A stretch of DNA of 64,000 nt from Desulfovibrio oxyclinae DSM 11498. Lineage in GTDB: Bacteria; Desulfobacterota; Desulfovibrionia; Desulfovibrionales; Desulfovibrionaceae. The stretch spans positions 204,065 to 268,064 of the forward strand of contig NZ_AQXE01000003.1 of NCBI RefSeq assembly GCF_000375485.1. Direction: 5' to 3'. A model generated the notes under the pieces. The model was given only the letters and a program-made list of their open reading frames with translations, did no database searches and was not told the DNA's origin. Positions 52,346 through 61,153 of this stretch are shown here, one piece after another. The translations under genes and the position numbers were made by a program. The first letter of the stretch is position 1; each line of letters starts with the position of its first letter.

Positions 52346-53452
52346 TCACCTCTCCCACCAATTGGCGAATGCCTGCCTGCGGTTTTCCAGATCTACCGTT
52401 TCACCGATGCGGGGTGTTACGAGGCGATAGGATCTGCCCTCGCTCGCCTTGGCAAATCGCTGAAACGGATCATCCCATGCATGGTAGGCGATGCTGAACC
52501 TGCCCGCATGGGATGGCATCGCCGCCTCGGCCTGCAGGTCCTCGGCCGCACGAGCCGCCTGCTCCGGCATCATGTGCACATATTTCCACGCCTCGTTGTA
52601 CTGTCCGCTGTCCAGCATGACGAGATCGAAGCCTCCGAACCGCTCCCCGATTTCCTTGAAATGCGGGCCGTATCCGCTGTCGCCGCTGTAGAAGACCCGA
52701 CGGGACGGGGTCTCCAGCGCAAAGGAAACCCACAGGGTCCGATTGCGGTCGAACAGGCGTCCGGAAAAGTGTCTGGCGGTCAGAACATGGATGGAGAGAC
52801 CGTCCTCCAGACGGAGTTCGTCATCCCAGTCCAGCTCGTGCACCTTGTCCTCGGGAAAGCCCCAGCGAGCAAAATGTTCGCCAACGCCAAGCCCCGTGAC
52901 CACATGCCGCACCTTGGGCAGGAGGGATGTGACCGTCGCATGATCCAGATGGTCCCAATGGTCATGCGATATGAGCAGATAATCAATGGGCGGCATGTCA
53001 GCGGCCGTATAGAGATTCGACCCTTCAAACGCGCGCGTGGAAAAGAAAACCGGTGAAGCGTGGTCGCTGAAGACGGGATCAATCAGGATGCTTTTGCCTC
53101 CCAACTGCACGAAGTACGAGGAATGGCCCAGCCAGATGACCACGTCTGCATCCGGATCAAGCGATCTGAGATCCGTCTTGACCACCGGCAGTTGTCCGGA
53201 AGGCTTCAAGCTGTCACCATCACGGAAAAGGAATTTCAGCATCCCGCTGATGCCGATGCCGCCTTCAACGATGTGTTCAATGGGGACACGGTTGCGAAAC
53301 GTGCCGTTTTCATAGTTGGGAGATCGGGATATCCGCTCCAACCGCTTTCCCTCGGGCAGTCGGCCGAACTTTTCATGTCCCAGATAGAGACAGCCGGAGA
53401 CAACAAGCAACGCAAGGAGCGAAATGGGAATCATCATTTTTTTACGAAACAT
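52346..53452 (-). CDS. Metallo-beta-lactamase-fold lipoprotein (NAPE-PLD/UlaG-like)
   Basis: A 368-residue protein with a signal peptide ending in a lipobox (LLVVSGC, Cys about residue 20), so it is probably membrane-attached. The metal-binding motif SHDHWDHLDH lies near residue 175, with GHSSYF upstream and later segments GDSGYG and HAGRF typical of the RomA/UlaG/NAPE-PLD group of hydrolases. I use the ATG at 53452, at the signal peptide, instead of the earlier ATG. The substrate may be a phosphodiester or lipid, but none can be read from sequence. Stand-alone gene with a strong terminator. Confidence 0.85.
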   Translation of the reverse strand: MFRKKMMIPISLLALLVVSGCLYLGHEKFGRLPEGKRLERISRSPNYENGTFRNRVPIEHIVEGGIGISGMLKFLFRDGDSLKPSGQLPVVKTDLRSLDPDADVVIWLGHSSYFVQLGGKSILIDPVFSDHASPVFFSTRAFEGSNLYTAADMPPIDYLLISHDHWDHLDHATVTSLLPKVRHVVTGLGVGEHFARWGFPEDKVHELDWDDELRLEDGLSIHVLTARHFSGRLFDRNRTLWVSFALETPSRRVFYSGDSGYGPHFKEIGERFGGFDLVMLDSGQYNEAWKYVHMMPEQAARAAEDLQAEAAMPSHAGRFSIAYHAWDDPFQRFAKASEGRSYRLVTPRIGETVDLENRRQAFANWWER

Positions 53453-53549
53453 TCTCTTGGCCCGTTGGGTGTCGTAAGCCTGAAACACGGCAATGGCGTA
53501 TGCAGCCTGTTACGACACGCCGAAAGTTGGTCATCTGTATGGTCCCGGT

Positions 53550-54407
53550 CTACTGTGAGCTGTCGGGAGTGACCCGAATTTGACCGGAGAGGGATCCGAT
53601 ATGTTCGGCTCCTTCGACGGCGTGCCCCAGTCCATAGAGTCCCGGAGCAGAGCGGAAGTCATCATGGAACAGGACCACATCCCCCCAAGGGGCGTAGTAG
53701 GCCAGAGTTCCCTTTCGTACGTTTTCCGCAAGCGGCGTATTGGAAGTGCTCAGCTTTTGCGGAGGATAAAAAATCTTTTCGTTGCTACCGTAGTCTTCCA
53801 CTGCGATGTTCAATGGCAGCTGCCCGTACAATTCTTTTGCGGCCTGACTGTCATTAAGCTCATAGATGACCGTCTTGCCACCTGCTGTCACTGCTATCCG
53901 CATGACGTTCTCCTTTTCCGAACTGGATGATTGCACCTGCCGGATGACGGCTTTTCCAGACATCGCGGCAATCTCTTCAACACCGCTCAACACCACGCCA
54001 AGGCGGTGCATCTCGTCCCCTGCATGAAAATCCCTGTAGAGCATGAACACGTCGCCCCAGGGCTCGTAGTAGCTCAACTCGCCTTTCCTGCCGTCATGAT
54101 AGGCCTCTTCCGGCTTCACGTTCAGCTTTTCAGGCGGATAGAACATCCACTGCGCGTCGCGAAAGTTGCTTAGCTCCAATTCAAGTGGAAGCTGTTCGTG
54201 AAATTCTTCTGCAGCGACGGTGTCATAAAGTCGAAACGTGGCACGTTTTCCATGAGAACTGATCTCAACCTTCATGTCGGAAAATGAAAGACCATGCTGC
54301 CGACCTTCCGTGGCTGTGGATTCTCCCGCCACGGCATTCAACGGGAGGAAATGCATGAAACCTGAAAGAATGAGGGCAAAAAACAGCCAGATCATAACAC
54401 GATTCAT
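53550..54407 (-). CDS. Exported protein with two tandem cyclophilin-like domains
   Basis: A 285-residue protein. A signal peptide (about residues 1-27) is followed by two similar domains (about 42-155 and 168-280). Each has the same landmarks: a strand with R/TLYDT or YELND, AAxEfhxQLPL, FYPPxKL, an SYYEPWGDV/AYYAPWGDV segment and a final LG/GLGxxVxGxExI. These fit the small cyclophilin-like fold family, usually a single domain. GGGAGG precedes the ATG at 54407. The two copies are diverged, so the duplication is old. Function unknown; neighbour of the flavodoxin-like gene. Confidence 0.8.
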   Translation of the reverse strand: MNRVMIWLFFALILSGFMHFLPLNAVAGESTATEGRQHGLSFSDMKVEISSHGKRATFRLYDTVAAEEFHEQLPLELELSNFRDAQWMFYPPEKLNVKPEEAYHDGRKGELSYYEPWGDVFMLYRDFHAGDEMHRLGVVLSGVEEIAAMSGKAVIRQVQSSSSEKENVMRIAVTAGGKTVIYELNDSQAAKELYGQLPLNIAVEDYGSNEKIFYPPQKLSTSNTPLAENVRKGTLAYYAPWGDVVLFHDDFRSAPGLYGLGHAVEGAEHIGSLSGQIRVTPDSSQ

Positions 54408-54424
54408 GAAAGACCTCCCAAAGC

Positions 54425-54961
54425 TCATGCATTCCCCCCCGCTTCATATGCCTCGTTGAGAACGCGCATCCCTTTGACACCGCCCTCACCCCACACGCCG
54501 GTGGCAGCGATGATGCCCTTTTCCTCGATTCCACTCAGGCATCCCGTGAAGACTCTGAAGCTTTCAACGGCACTTTCCACCGGAAGACTGCCCCCGGCGG
54601 CGGCAAGAAGATAATACACTTCCTTGTGATGGATCATCGTATACACGGGACAGACCCTGTCCATGAAAGTCTTCATCTGGCCATTGAAAGAACGAAAATA
54701 GACCGGGCTGGCAAGAACGAGGACATCGGCAGCGAGCAATCCGGCAAGGATATCACGCATGTCATCGTCCTGAACACATGCCCCGGGATTGCCGATGCAG
54801 GAACAGCATCCGGTACAGTAGCTGATGTCACTTTCCGCAAGGCGGATCTTTTCAACGACATGCCCCGCTTCCTGTGCCCCGCGCATGAATTCGTTGCAGA
54901 GGATGTCGGAATTACCCTGCGCTCTGGGACTTGCCGATATTATCAGTATGTTTTTGCTCAT
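54425..54961 (-). CDS. Flavodoxin-fold NAD(P)H-dependent oxidoreductase / iron-sulfur flavoprotein-like
   Basis: A 178-residue protein with the FMN-phosphate loop SASPRAQGNS (about residues 9-18), a cysteine segment CTGCCSCIGNPGAC (about 47-62) and SPVYFRSFNGQMKTFMDR (about 90). The cysteine group is like that of iron-sulfur flavoproteins of anaerobes, which carry an Fe-S cluster with FMN. A redox role in the anaerobic cytoplasm is likely. It lies 17 bases before the cyclophilin-like gene and is probably co-transcribed. Confidence 0.85.
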   Translation of the reverse strand: MSKNILIISASPRAQGNSDILCNEFMRGAQEAGHVVEKIRLAESDISYCTGCCSCIGNPGACVQDDDMRDILAGLLAADVLVLASPVYFRSFNGQMKTFMDRVCPVYTMIHHKEVYYLLAAAGGSLPVESAVESFRVFTGCLSGIEEKGIIAATGVWGEGGVKGMRVLNEAYEAGGNA

Positions 54962-55006
54962 GGAAAACTCGTTTACGCCTGCCGCATTGATAACCGCGCA
55001 CGCCCG

Positions 55007-55036
55007 CCCGGAACGCAGAGATTCCGTTCCGGGCAG
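55007..55036. other. Strong hairpin between CMD-like and flavodoxin-like genes
   Basis: A perfect 10-bp stem (GCCCGGAACG / CGTTCCGGGC) lies about 35 bases downstream of the CMD-like stop on the minus strand. It has no T-tract on either side, so it is more likely an RNA-stability element or processing site than a simple terminator. Confidence 0.4.
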
Positions 55037-55070
55037 CCGTGCGTCAAATGAGGCTTTTCATTCTTTCCGG

Positions 55071-55808
55071 CTACTGACGATCCGCCAGAACCTTGGTGAG
55101 AACCTCTCCGGCGTTTTCGGCGCGCTCTTCGTCCACTTGATCGGCAAGCACCGTGATGAAGTCGTGCAGTTGGCCTTCGGTCAGCCCGGTATTCATGGCC
55201 GCGCTGAAGTGGAAAGTCAGCGGCCCGTTTACGCCGGTCATGTTCGCCAGCGCGGCAATGGTGGCCAGCTCGCGCTCCTGATGGGTCAGAATGTCGCGGG
55301 CGAAGATGTCCGCGAACAGATGCTCCTTGAGGAATTCGTCGATGATCGGCGAGAACTCCTGATACGGAGCCGGGTTCTCGGGGACTTCGTCCAGCCCCGC
55401 CAGGTCGGCGCGCACTCGGGCGCCGTATGTGTCCCGGTCCAGATCCTCGGGAATCGGCGACGCTTCCCTGCCGACTTCATCTTCGATGCCTTGGGCCCTG
55501 CGCTGTTCCATGACATCCATGAAAGCCCATATGCCACCGAGACTGCGGGGGAATCCCGCGTATGCGTACATCTGGACTAGGACTTCCTTGACTTCATTGA
55601 CGGTCAACCCGGAATCCAGCCCTTCAGCCAATTCTGGCTTCAGGCGTTCGATTTCTCCGCTTGCCGTAAAGGCGGCAATGGTGACAATTGACCGCTGCCG
55701 GACGTCGAGTGTGGTTTTCTTTTGCATATCAGCTGCCTCCGATGCCGCAGCAAGACCGAGGGACATAACGAGTGCGATAAGGATCGCGGTGCATTTCTTC
55801 AGATGCAT
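55071..55808 (-). CDS. Exported carboxymuconolactone-decarboxylase-fold protein without redox cysteines
   Basis: A 245-residue protein. A signal peptide (about residues 1-25) is followed by two CMD/AhpD-like helical repeats (about 40-110 and 165-240). The usual segment RELATIAALA and NTGLTEGQLHDF are present in the second. The Cys-x-x-Cys-type peroxidase motif of AhpD is missing; the mature sequence appears to have no cysteine at those positions. It is therefore probably not an AhpD-type peroxidase. The neighbouring cupins and alcohol dehydrogenase suggest a stress or carbonyl metabolism cluster. Confidence 0.84.
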   Translation of the reverse strand: MHLKKCTAILIALVMSLGLAAASEAADMQKKTTLDVRQRSIVTIAAFTASGEIERLKPELAEGLDSGLTVNEVKEVLVQMYAYAGFPRSLGGIWAFMDVMEQRRAQGIEDEVGREASPIPEDLDRDTYGARVRADLAGLDEVPENPAPYQEFSPIIDEFLKEHLFADIFARDILTHQERELATIAALANMTGVNGPLTFHFSAAMNTGLTEGQLHDFITVLADQVDEERAENAGEVLTKVLADRQ

Positions 55809-55818
55809 GCTCGGCCTC

Positions 55819-56301
55819 CTAGCGCTTCATGTATTGTTCATCCGTGACCTTTTCCTTCCAGACAACGGCCTTGCCGTCCTTGACCCCGGTAACCACGAGA
55901 TGGGTCATGGGGGCATCGGGAGTCGCCCCGTGCCAGTGGTCCACGCCCACCGGACACCAGACGGTCTCGCCTTCATTGAACTTGATGACCTTTCCGTTGC
56001 GCGTTCCGGTCAGGGCCGTGCCTTCGGTGACGATCATATGTTGCCCCGCCGGATGCCAGTGCCATGCGGTGCGAGCACCGGGCTGAAAAGTGACATACGC
56101 ACCGGAGTACGAGGCCGTATCGTTCTTCGGGAAAAGCATGTCCACCTGAACGTCACCGGTGAAGTACTCCGCAGGGCCCTTGAAGGATTTCTGCGTCCCT
56201 TGGCCGTAAAGCACCTGAGATTTTGAATCAGCCTCCTGTCCCGCGTAGGCGGCGGATGCGACCAGCGTCAGAACGACCAGCATAAAGAACACTCTTTTCA
56301 T
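55819..56301 (-). CDS. Exported cupin-domain protein
   Basis: A 160-residue protein with a signal peptide (about residues 1-21, ending SAAYA) and a single cupin barrel. The metal-binding motifs are WHWHPAGQHMIVTEG (about residue 80) and GVDHWHGA (about 122). I use the ATG at 56301 at the signal peptide. It lies 11 bases upstream of the CMD-like gene; such CMD-cupin pairs are common in small stress or catabolic operons. The second cupin in this cluster lacks a signal peptide. Confidence 0.87.
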   Translation of the reverse strand: MKRVFFMLVVLTLVASAAYAGQEADSKSQVLYGQGTQKSFKGPAEYFTGDVQVDMLFPKNDTASYSGAYVTFQPGARTAWHWHPAGQHMIVTEGTALTGTRNGKVIKFNEGETVWCPVGVDHWHGATPDAPMTHLVVTGVKDGKAVVWKEKVTDEQYMKR

Positions 56302-56341
56302 CGAAGACTCCTTGGTATTGCCGTTTTCGTATCGCACAGGA

Positions 56342-56749
56342 TCAATCCAGCGCGTCGTATTCTTCGTCCGTGACCGGGGCCACCCATTCGTTGGAGCGGT
56401 CCTCGGCCGGGACCTCGACGGCCACGTGCGCGAACCACGAATCCTTTGCAGCACCATGCCAGTGCTTGGTTTCAGGCGGGATGTTGACCACGTTCCCGGG
56501 ATGAAGCTCCCGGGCAGGTTTTCCGGCCTCCTGATACCAGCCGCGCCCCCCGGTCACCAAAAGTATCTGTCCGCCTTCATGATGGATATGCCACCAGTTG
56601 CGGCACCCCGGCTCAAAGGTGACATTGGCTATGAAAACGCCCTCGGTGGAGAGCATTTCAAGGTAGCTGGTGCCGGTAAAATATTTTGCAAAGGCCTCAT
56701 TCTTTTCGCCTTTGGGAAAAAGTCCTTCTCCATCGAACGTATTACTCAT
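56342..56749 (-). CDS. Cupin-domain protein, cytoplasmic
   Basis: A 135-residue single-domain cupin with WWHIHHEGGQILLVTGG (about residue 50) and ETKHWHGAA (about 90) as metal-binding motifs. I place the start at the ATG at 56749 because GGGAG lies about seven bases upstream; an ATG two codons earlier has no spacing to the ribosome site. It shares the GxSYLEML/GDVQVDMLF-like start of the barrel with the exported cupin next door, so the two may be related copies in different compartments. Confidence 0.86.
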   Translation of the reverse strand: MSNTFDGEGLFPKGEKNEAFAKYFTGTSYLEMLSTEGVFIANVTFEPGCRNWWHIHHEGGQILLVTGGRGWYQEAGKPARELHPGNVVNIPPETKHWHGAAKDSWFAHVAVEVPAEDRSNEWVAPVTDEEYDALD

Positions 56750-56849
56750 GTCCATTCTCCCGGACCGGTTTTCATATTTCAGAGACTGCCACGAAATGCC
56801 GCTTGCCGCCCCCGGCAACACCAGGGACGGCAAACGACGCTAGGGGGGA

Positions 56850-57887
56850 CTATTTCAGCGCCTTGGTAAAGAAGCCGTCCAGCTTGTCCCAAGGGATCAG
56901 GTCCACGCGATCGTAAAGATCCACGTGATTCGCTCCGGGAACGACCACCAGCTCCTTCGGCTCGGCCGCCGCCTCATACGCATCCTCGGTGAAGTAACGT
57001 GAGTGAGCGTTCTCACCCATGATAAACAGGATGGGACGCGGAGAGATTGACTCGATGCGGTCCAGCAGCTTGTAGTTCATGAAGGCCATGTCGCTGGTCA
57101 TGGTGAAGTGGGTCGTGGAGCGGGGATGATGGCCGCGATCCGTCTTGTAGTACCCGTAAAACTCGCGGGTGATGGGGTCGGTGTCCTCGTCAATGGTTTC
57201 AGGCAGGCCGAGCGTTTTGGTTTCGGCCCCGGCGTATTCCTTCCAACGCTGTTCACCCAGCTGTTCGAGGTAGGCGTTGCGCTCTTCCTCGGTCCAGGAA
57301 TCCTTCCAGCCATTGGCCTTGACCCGGCTCATGTCGTACATGCTCACCGTGGCCACGGCCTTGATGCGGGGGTCCACCTGCGCCGCGCTCAGGGAGAAAC
57401 CGCCGCTGCCGCAAATGCCGATGATCCCGATCTTTTCACGGTTCACGTAAGGGCGGGTCCCCATGTAGTCCACGGCTGCGTGGAAGTCCTCCACGAATCC
57501 CTCTACCGACGAAATCTGGCGCGGAAAACCGCCGCTCTCGCCGTTATAGGACTCGTCAAAGGCGATGGTGACGAAGCCTCTTTCCGCCATGGCCTGCGCA
57601 TAAATGCCGGCGCCCTGCTCCTTGACGCCGCCATAGGGCGTCCCCACGATGAGCGCGGCATAGTCCTTGGACGCATCAAAGTCCTTGGGTTTGAACATGT
57701 CGGCCGAAATATAGATTCCGAACCTGTTGTGAAACTCGACTTTCTCGTGAATCACCTTATCGCTCAGTGGGTATGTCTTATCCCAGTACATATCGTTCTC
57801 CGCGCAGGCTATGGTTGCAATCAGGACCAGAGTCAGGGTCGACATAATGGTCTTCATCATCTTGATCATCGAAACGCTATTTTTCAT
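56850..57887 (-). CDS. Exported alpha/beta hydrolase, dienelactone-hydrolase-like
   Basis: A 345-residue protein with a signal peptide (about residues 9-30, ending IACA) and an alpha/beta hydrolase fold. The nucleophile elbow is GICGSGGFS (about residue 160): either the Cys (G-x-C) or the Ser two residues later could be the nucleophile. The probable catalytic His is in GANHVDLYDR near the C-terminus. GGAGG precedes the ATG. It lies between the cupin and alcohol dehydrogenase genes in the same orientation. Substrate unknown, possibly an ester or lactone. Confidence 0.85.
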   Translation of the reverse strand: MKNSVSMIKMMKTIMSTLTLVLIATIACAENDMYWDKTYPLSDKVIHEKVEFHNRFGIYISADMFKPKDFDASKDYAALIVGTPYGGVKEQGAGIYAQAMAERGFVTIAFDESYNGESGGFPRQISSVEGFVEDFHAAVDYMGTRPYVNREKIGIIGICGSGGFSLSAAQVDPRIKAVATVSMYDMSRVKANGWKDSWTEEERNAYLEQLGEQRWKEYAGAETKTLGLPETIDEDTDPITREFYGYYKTDRGHHPRSTTHFTMTSDMAFMNYKLLDRIESISPRPILFIMGENAHSRYFTEDAYEAAAEPKELVVVPGANHVDLYDRVDLIPWDKLDGFFTKALK

Positions 57888-57925
57888 TGCGACCTCCAGT
57901 GAGAAGGCGTTTACGTTTCTCCGCG

Positions 57926-59113
57926 CTAAAGCGCGGAACGGAATATCCCGACCATATCCTCGACGCTCATGGACGGTCGTCCGGGCAGGTTGCCATTTCC
58001 ATCGCTGACGATCTTCAGCGTATCCTTTGCATAGGTCTCGAACAGTTCGTCGCCTATGCCCAGCTCTGAGAAACGTGTCGGACAGCCTATGGAGCGCAGG
58101 AAGGTCTCAAAGCGGTCAATCCCCGCCAGAGCGCAATTCAGGTCCTCCGGAGAATCAGCCTTGAGACCGAAGACGCGTTCGGCGAACTGCACGAACTTGG
58201 CGGTGTTGCTTCTGGCGGCAAATCGCATCCACGCGGGATTGATGACCGAAAGACCCGCCGCATGGGTCACGTCGTGGTGGCCGGAGAGAGTGTGCTCCAT
58301 CATGTGCACGGGATACGGTGCGTCGGTGCCCGCCTGTAGCCAGCCGTTGAGGGCCACGAGGGCAGCCCATTGCACCTGGGCACGCGCCGTCAGGTCCGTA
58401 CCATCGGCAATGGCTTTCGGTCCCCACTCCATGGCAGTCAAAATGACGCCCTCGGCGAACCGGTCCTGCACCGGAGTCGTGTCAATGCCGTTGAAATAGG
58501 CTTCGGTCACGTGGGTAATGAGATCGCAGACGCCGTAGGCAGTCTGGTCTTGTGGGACGCTTACGGTCAGCTCGGGATCGACCAACGCGGTCTTGGGATA
58601 GAGCAGCGGAATCTGAATGAAGGATTTGACCTTGTCGTTCTCCTTGGTGATGACCGCGCCGCAGTTGCTTTCCGAGCCGGTGGCGGCCAGCGTGGGGACC
58701 GTGATCACGGGCAACGCCTCGGTCGGAACGTAGACATTTTCCTGACCGTGATGAATCATGTCCCAGGGGTCGCCGTCATAGAGCGCCGCGGCGGAGATGA
58801 CCTTGGAAGCGTCCATGACACTGCCGCCGCCAAGGGCGACGATCACATCGCAGGATTCCCTTTCGACGATTTCCGCCCCGCGTGCCACGGAAGCGATGCG
58901 CGGGTTCGGCTCTATGCCGTCGCATTCCACATAAGAGATCCCCGCAGCCTTCAGACTTTCCACGGCCCGGTCAAAGATCCCGTTGCGCTTGACGCTGCCG
59001 CCGCCGGTAACGAGCAGAGCCTTGCGGCCGTATTCTCCCGTCAGTTCACCGAGCCGGGAAAGATTCCCGGCGCCAAATACGATCCGGGTCGGGTTCTGAA
59101 ATTCGAAGTTCAT
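57926..59113 (-). CDS. Iron-containing alcohol dehydrogenase, YqhD/BdhA-like
   Basis: A 395-residue group III alcohol dehydrogenase. The NAD(P) motif GGGSVMDASK (about residue 95) and the metal-binding segments CDLITHVTEAY (about 197) and MEHTLSGHHDVTHA (about 268-281) are intact. YqhD-type enzymes reduce aldehydes with NADPH. AAGGAG lies six bases before the ATG. It is divergent from an AraC regulator, as yqhD is from yqhC in Escherichia coli, which suggests induction by reactive aldehydes. Confidence 0.92.
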   Translation of the reverse strand: MNFEFQNPTRIVFGAGNLSRLGELTGEYGRKALLVTGGGSVKRNGIFDRAVESLKAAGISYVECDGIEPNPRIASVARGAEIVERESCDVIVALGGGSVMDASKVISAAALYDGDPWDMIHHGQENVYVPTEALPVITVPTLAATGSESNCGAVITKENDKVKSFIQIPLLYPKTALVDPELTVSVPQDQTAYGVCDLITHVTEAYFNGIDTTPVQDRFAEGVILTAMEWGPKAIADGTDLTARAQVQWAALVALNGWLQAGTDAPYPVHMMEHTLSGHHDVTHAAGLSVINPAWMRFAARSNTAKFVQFAERVFGLKADSPEDLNCALAGIDRFETFLRSIGCPTRFSELGIGDELFETYAKDTLKIVSDGNGNLPGRPSMSVEDMVGIFRSAL

Positions 59114-59230
59114 TATGCACTCCTTTAGTTTTCATTCGTCGATGAAACCTTTTTAAGGAGTTCGCGGACGGGCTTGAACACACATTTCTCTCAAAACCTT
59201 GCCCATTCCTCCAAACAGATCGTTCCGCTA

Positions 59231-59262
59231 TTGAAATATACGCGAGAATAGTGTCCATAATA
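59231..59262 (+). promoter_or_regulatory. Possible sigma-70 promoter of the AraC regulator gene
   Basis: TTGAAA (59232-59237) and CATAAT (59257-59262) are separated by 19 bases, slightly long; TCCATA gives 17. The site lies about 30 bases before the start codon in the divergent intergenic region. It is A/T-rich and well placed but not a strong consensus match. Confidence 0.3.
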
Positions 59263-59288
59263 AGGTTGAACATTCTGGAGGCGCACGA

Positions 59289-60173
59289 ATGTCTAAAATG
59301 ACTGATTTACTTACTGATCTCGCAACCATAGACGGCGATGCCGTCGAATCGAGACTCAAGGGCGTACGTTTCTTCAAGGACACCAAACATGTTCGGCGCA
59401 GGCCGATGTTGTATAATCCTGGAATCTGCATCGTTGCCTCGGGCCACAAGGAAGGCTCGCTGGGCGGCCAGTCCTTTCGCTACGATGCGAACAATTATCT
59501 GGTCACTTCCGTTGCCATGCCCTTTGAATGCGAATCGTTTCCGGGCGAGAACTGCCCGCTGCTGGGCATGTACATCGACATAGACATGGGCCAGCTGAAT
59601 TCGCTCATCAACGACATGGATCTGCAATCAGAACTGGCGGAACTGGATGGCAAGGATTATCCTCTGGGCATAGGCCCGTCCGCCATGGGCGAAGACATGG
59701 AGGACGCGGCAGTCAAGCTGCTGAAGGCCCTACGTTCGGAAAAGGAAACCAGAATTCTGGCTCCGGGGTTGGTACGTGAAATTTATTACCGCGCCCTTTG
59801 CGGCTCGCAGGCGCCGGTGCTATATTCACTGGCAAGAGGAAAAAGCTCCTTCTCGCAGGTGGCCCGCGTCATCAGTCTGCTGGAAGGAAACTATTCCGAA
59901 CGGTTCGACGTGCAGCAGATGGCGGATTCGGCCCACATGAGCGTTTCGGCCTTTCACAAGGCCTTCAAGGAAATCACCGCGGACTCTCCCCTGCAGTATC
60001 TCAAGAAGATCCGACTGGCACGCGCACGCGACCTCATCATCCAGAAAAACATGAAGGCCTACCTCGCCGCCGATGCCGTGGGGTATGAGAGCACCTCGCA
60101 GTTCAGCCGCGAGTTCAAGCGCCACTTCGGCCAGAGTCCTGCGGACGTCATGCGGGAGATACGGTCGGCATAA
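59289..60173 (+). CDS. AraC-family transcriptional regulator (YqhC-like)
   Basis: A 294-residue regulator. An N-terminal ligand-binding domain (about residues 10-180) resembles the AraC-type N-terminal family. The C-terminal pair of helix-turn-helix motifs is FDVQQMADSAHMSVSAFHKAFK (about 205) and YESTSQFSREFKRHFGQSP (about 260). GGAGG precedes the ATG. It is transcribed away from the alcohol dehydrogenase gene and likely activates that operon in response to an aldehyde or related compound. Confidence 0.92.
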   Translation: MSKMTDLLTDLATIDGDAVESRLKGVRFFKDTKHVRRRPMLYNPGICIVASGHKEGSLGGQSFRYDANNYLVTSVAMPFECESFPGENCPLLGMYIDIDMGQLNSLINDMDLQSELAELDGKDYPLGIGPSAMGEDMEDAAVKLLKALRSEKETRILAPGLVREIYYRALCGSQAPVLYSLARGKSSFSQVARVISLLEGNYSERFDVQQMADSAHMSVSAFHKAFKEITADSPLQYLKKIRLARARDLIIQKNMKAYLAADAVGYESTSQFSREFKRHFGQSPADVMREIRSA

Positions 60174-60219
60174 CGCAGTCGAGCAACATGGAATACCATC
60201 TAACACTGGAGGGAGAGCC

Positions 60220-61152
60220 ATGGATCGCCGTGATTTTCTGAAACAAACCATCAGGGGCGGAATCGTTGCGGGATCCATCCTCGCTTTCGGCGGCGTGCGC
60301 GCATTCTGGAGCACGCCCGCCATTGCCGCAGGCCCGGAAAACCCATGGGACCTGGTGGCCATTCGAGGCGGCGAGCCGGATGAAATGTTCGATAGCGCCA
60401 TCAGTGCCTATAACGGCATGAAATCTTTCGTATCCCGAGGCGACAGGGTCGTCGTCAAACCGAACATCGGCTGGGACGTTTCCCCCGAACGTGGCGGCAA
60501 CACCAACCCCAAGCTAGTCGGACGCATCGTTGAACACTGCTTCGACGCCGGGGCCGCGGAGGTGATCGTCTTCGACCACTCCTGCGACAACTGGCGGCAG
60601 TGCTACCTGAACAGCGGCATTGAAAACGCCGTGGAGGCCGTCGGCGGCAAGATGGTCTCGGCGGACAGCGAAGGCTACTACAGGGAGGTCTCGATACCCG
60701 AAGGCCGTCGCCTGAAAACGGCTCAGGTGCACAAGGCGCTGCTGGACGCGGACGTGTTCTTTAACGTTCCGGTCCTGAAGGATCACAGTTCATCGCTGAT
60801 CACGGCCAGCATGAAAAATCTCATGGGCGTGGTCTGGGATCGCTGGTACTTCCACCGCAACGACCTGCACCAGTGCATCGCGGACATGGCTTCCTTCCGC
60901 AGGCCCGACCTCACCATTCTGGATGCGTACCACGTCATGATGCGAAACGGTCCACGCGGAGTCTCGGTGGAAGATGTGGTGCAGATGAAGGCACAGGTGC
61001 TCTCGACGGATTTCGTGGCCGCGGACGCCGCCGGTGCACGCCTTTACGGGGTGGACCCCGACGAGGTGCGCCACATCAAGCTCGCTTCCCAGATGCAGCT
61101 TGGCAGGATGGATCTCAAGAACCTGTCCATCAATCGCATCAAACTCGGGTAG
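60220..61152 (+). CDS. Tat-exported DUF362 protein
   Basis: A 310-residue protein with a twin-arginine signal (MDRRDFLKQ followed by a hydrophobic stretch, ending about residue 37). A DUF362 domain follows with VVVKPNIGWD (about 75), FDHSCDNW (about 115), NVPVLKDHSSS (about 185) and MKNLMGVVWDR. GGAGGGAG precedes the ATG. DUF362 proteins are often next to or fused with ferredoxin domains and probably bind or use Fe-S clusters; exact role unknown. The next gene starts one base after its stop and encodes a polyferredoxin. Confidence 0.9.
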   Translation: MDRRDFLKQTIRGGIVAGSILAFGGVRAFWSTPAIAAGPENPWDLVAIRGGEPDEMFDSAISAYNGMKSFVSRGDRVVVKPNIGWDVSPERGGNTNPKLVGRIVEHCFDAGAAEVIVFDHSCDNWRQCYLNSGIENAVEAVGGKMVSADSEGYYREVSIPEGRRLKTAQVHKALLDADVFFNVPVLKDHSSSLITASMKNLMGVVWDRWYFHRNDLHQCIADMASFRRPDLTILDAYHVMMRNGPRGVSVEDVVQMKAQVLSTDFVAADAAGARLYGVDPDEVRHIKLASQMQLGRMDLKNLSINRIKLG

Positions 61153-61153
61153 A

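Noticed and set aside
57920..57937. Hairpin CCGCGC/GCGCGG at the end of the alcohol dehydrogenase gene
   Set aside because: The stop codon sits in its loop and no T-run follows, so it does not qualify as a terminator.
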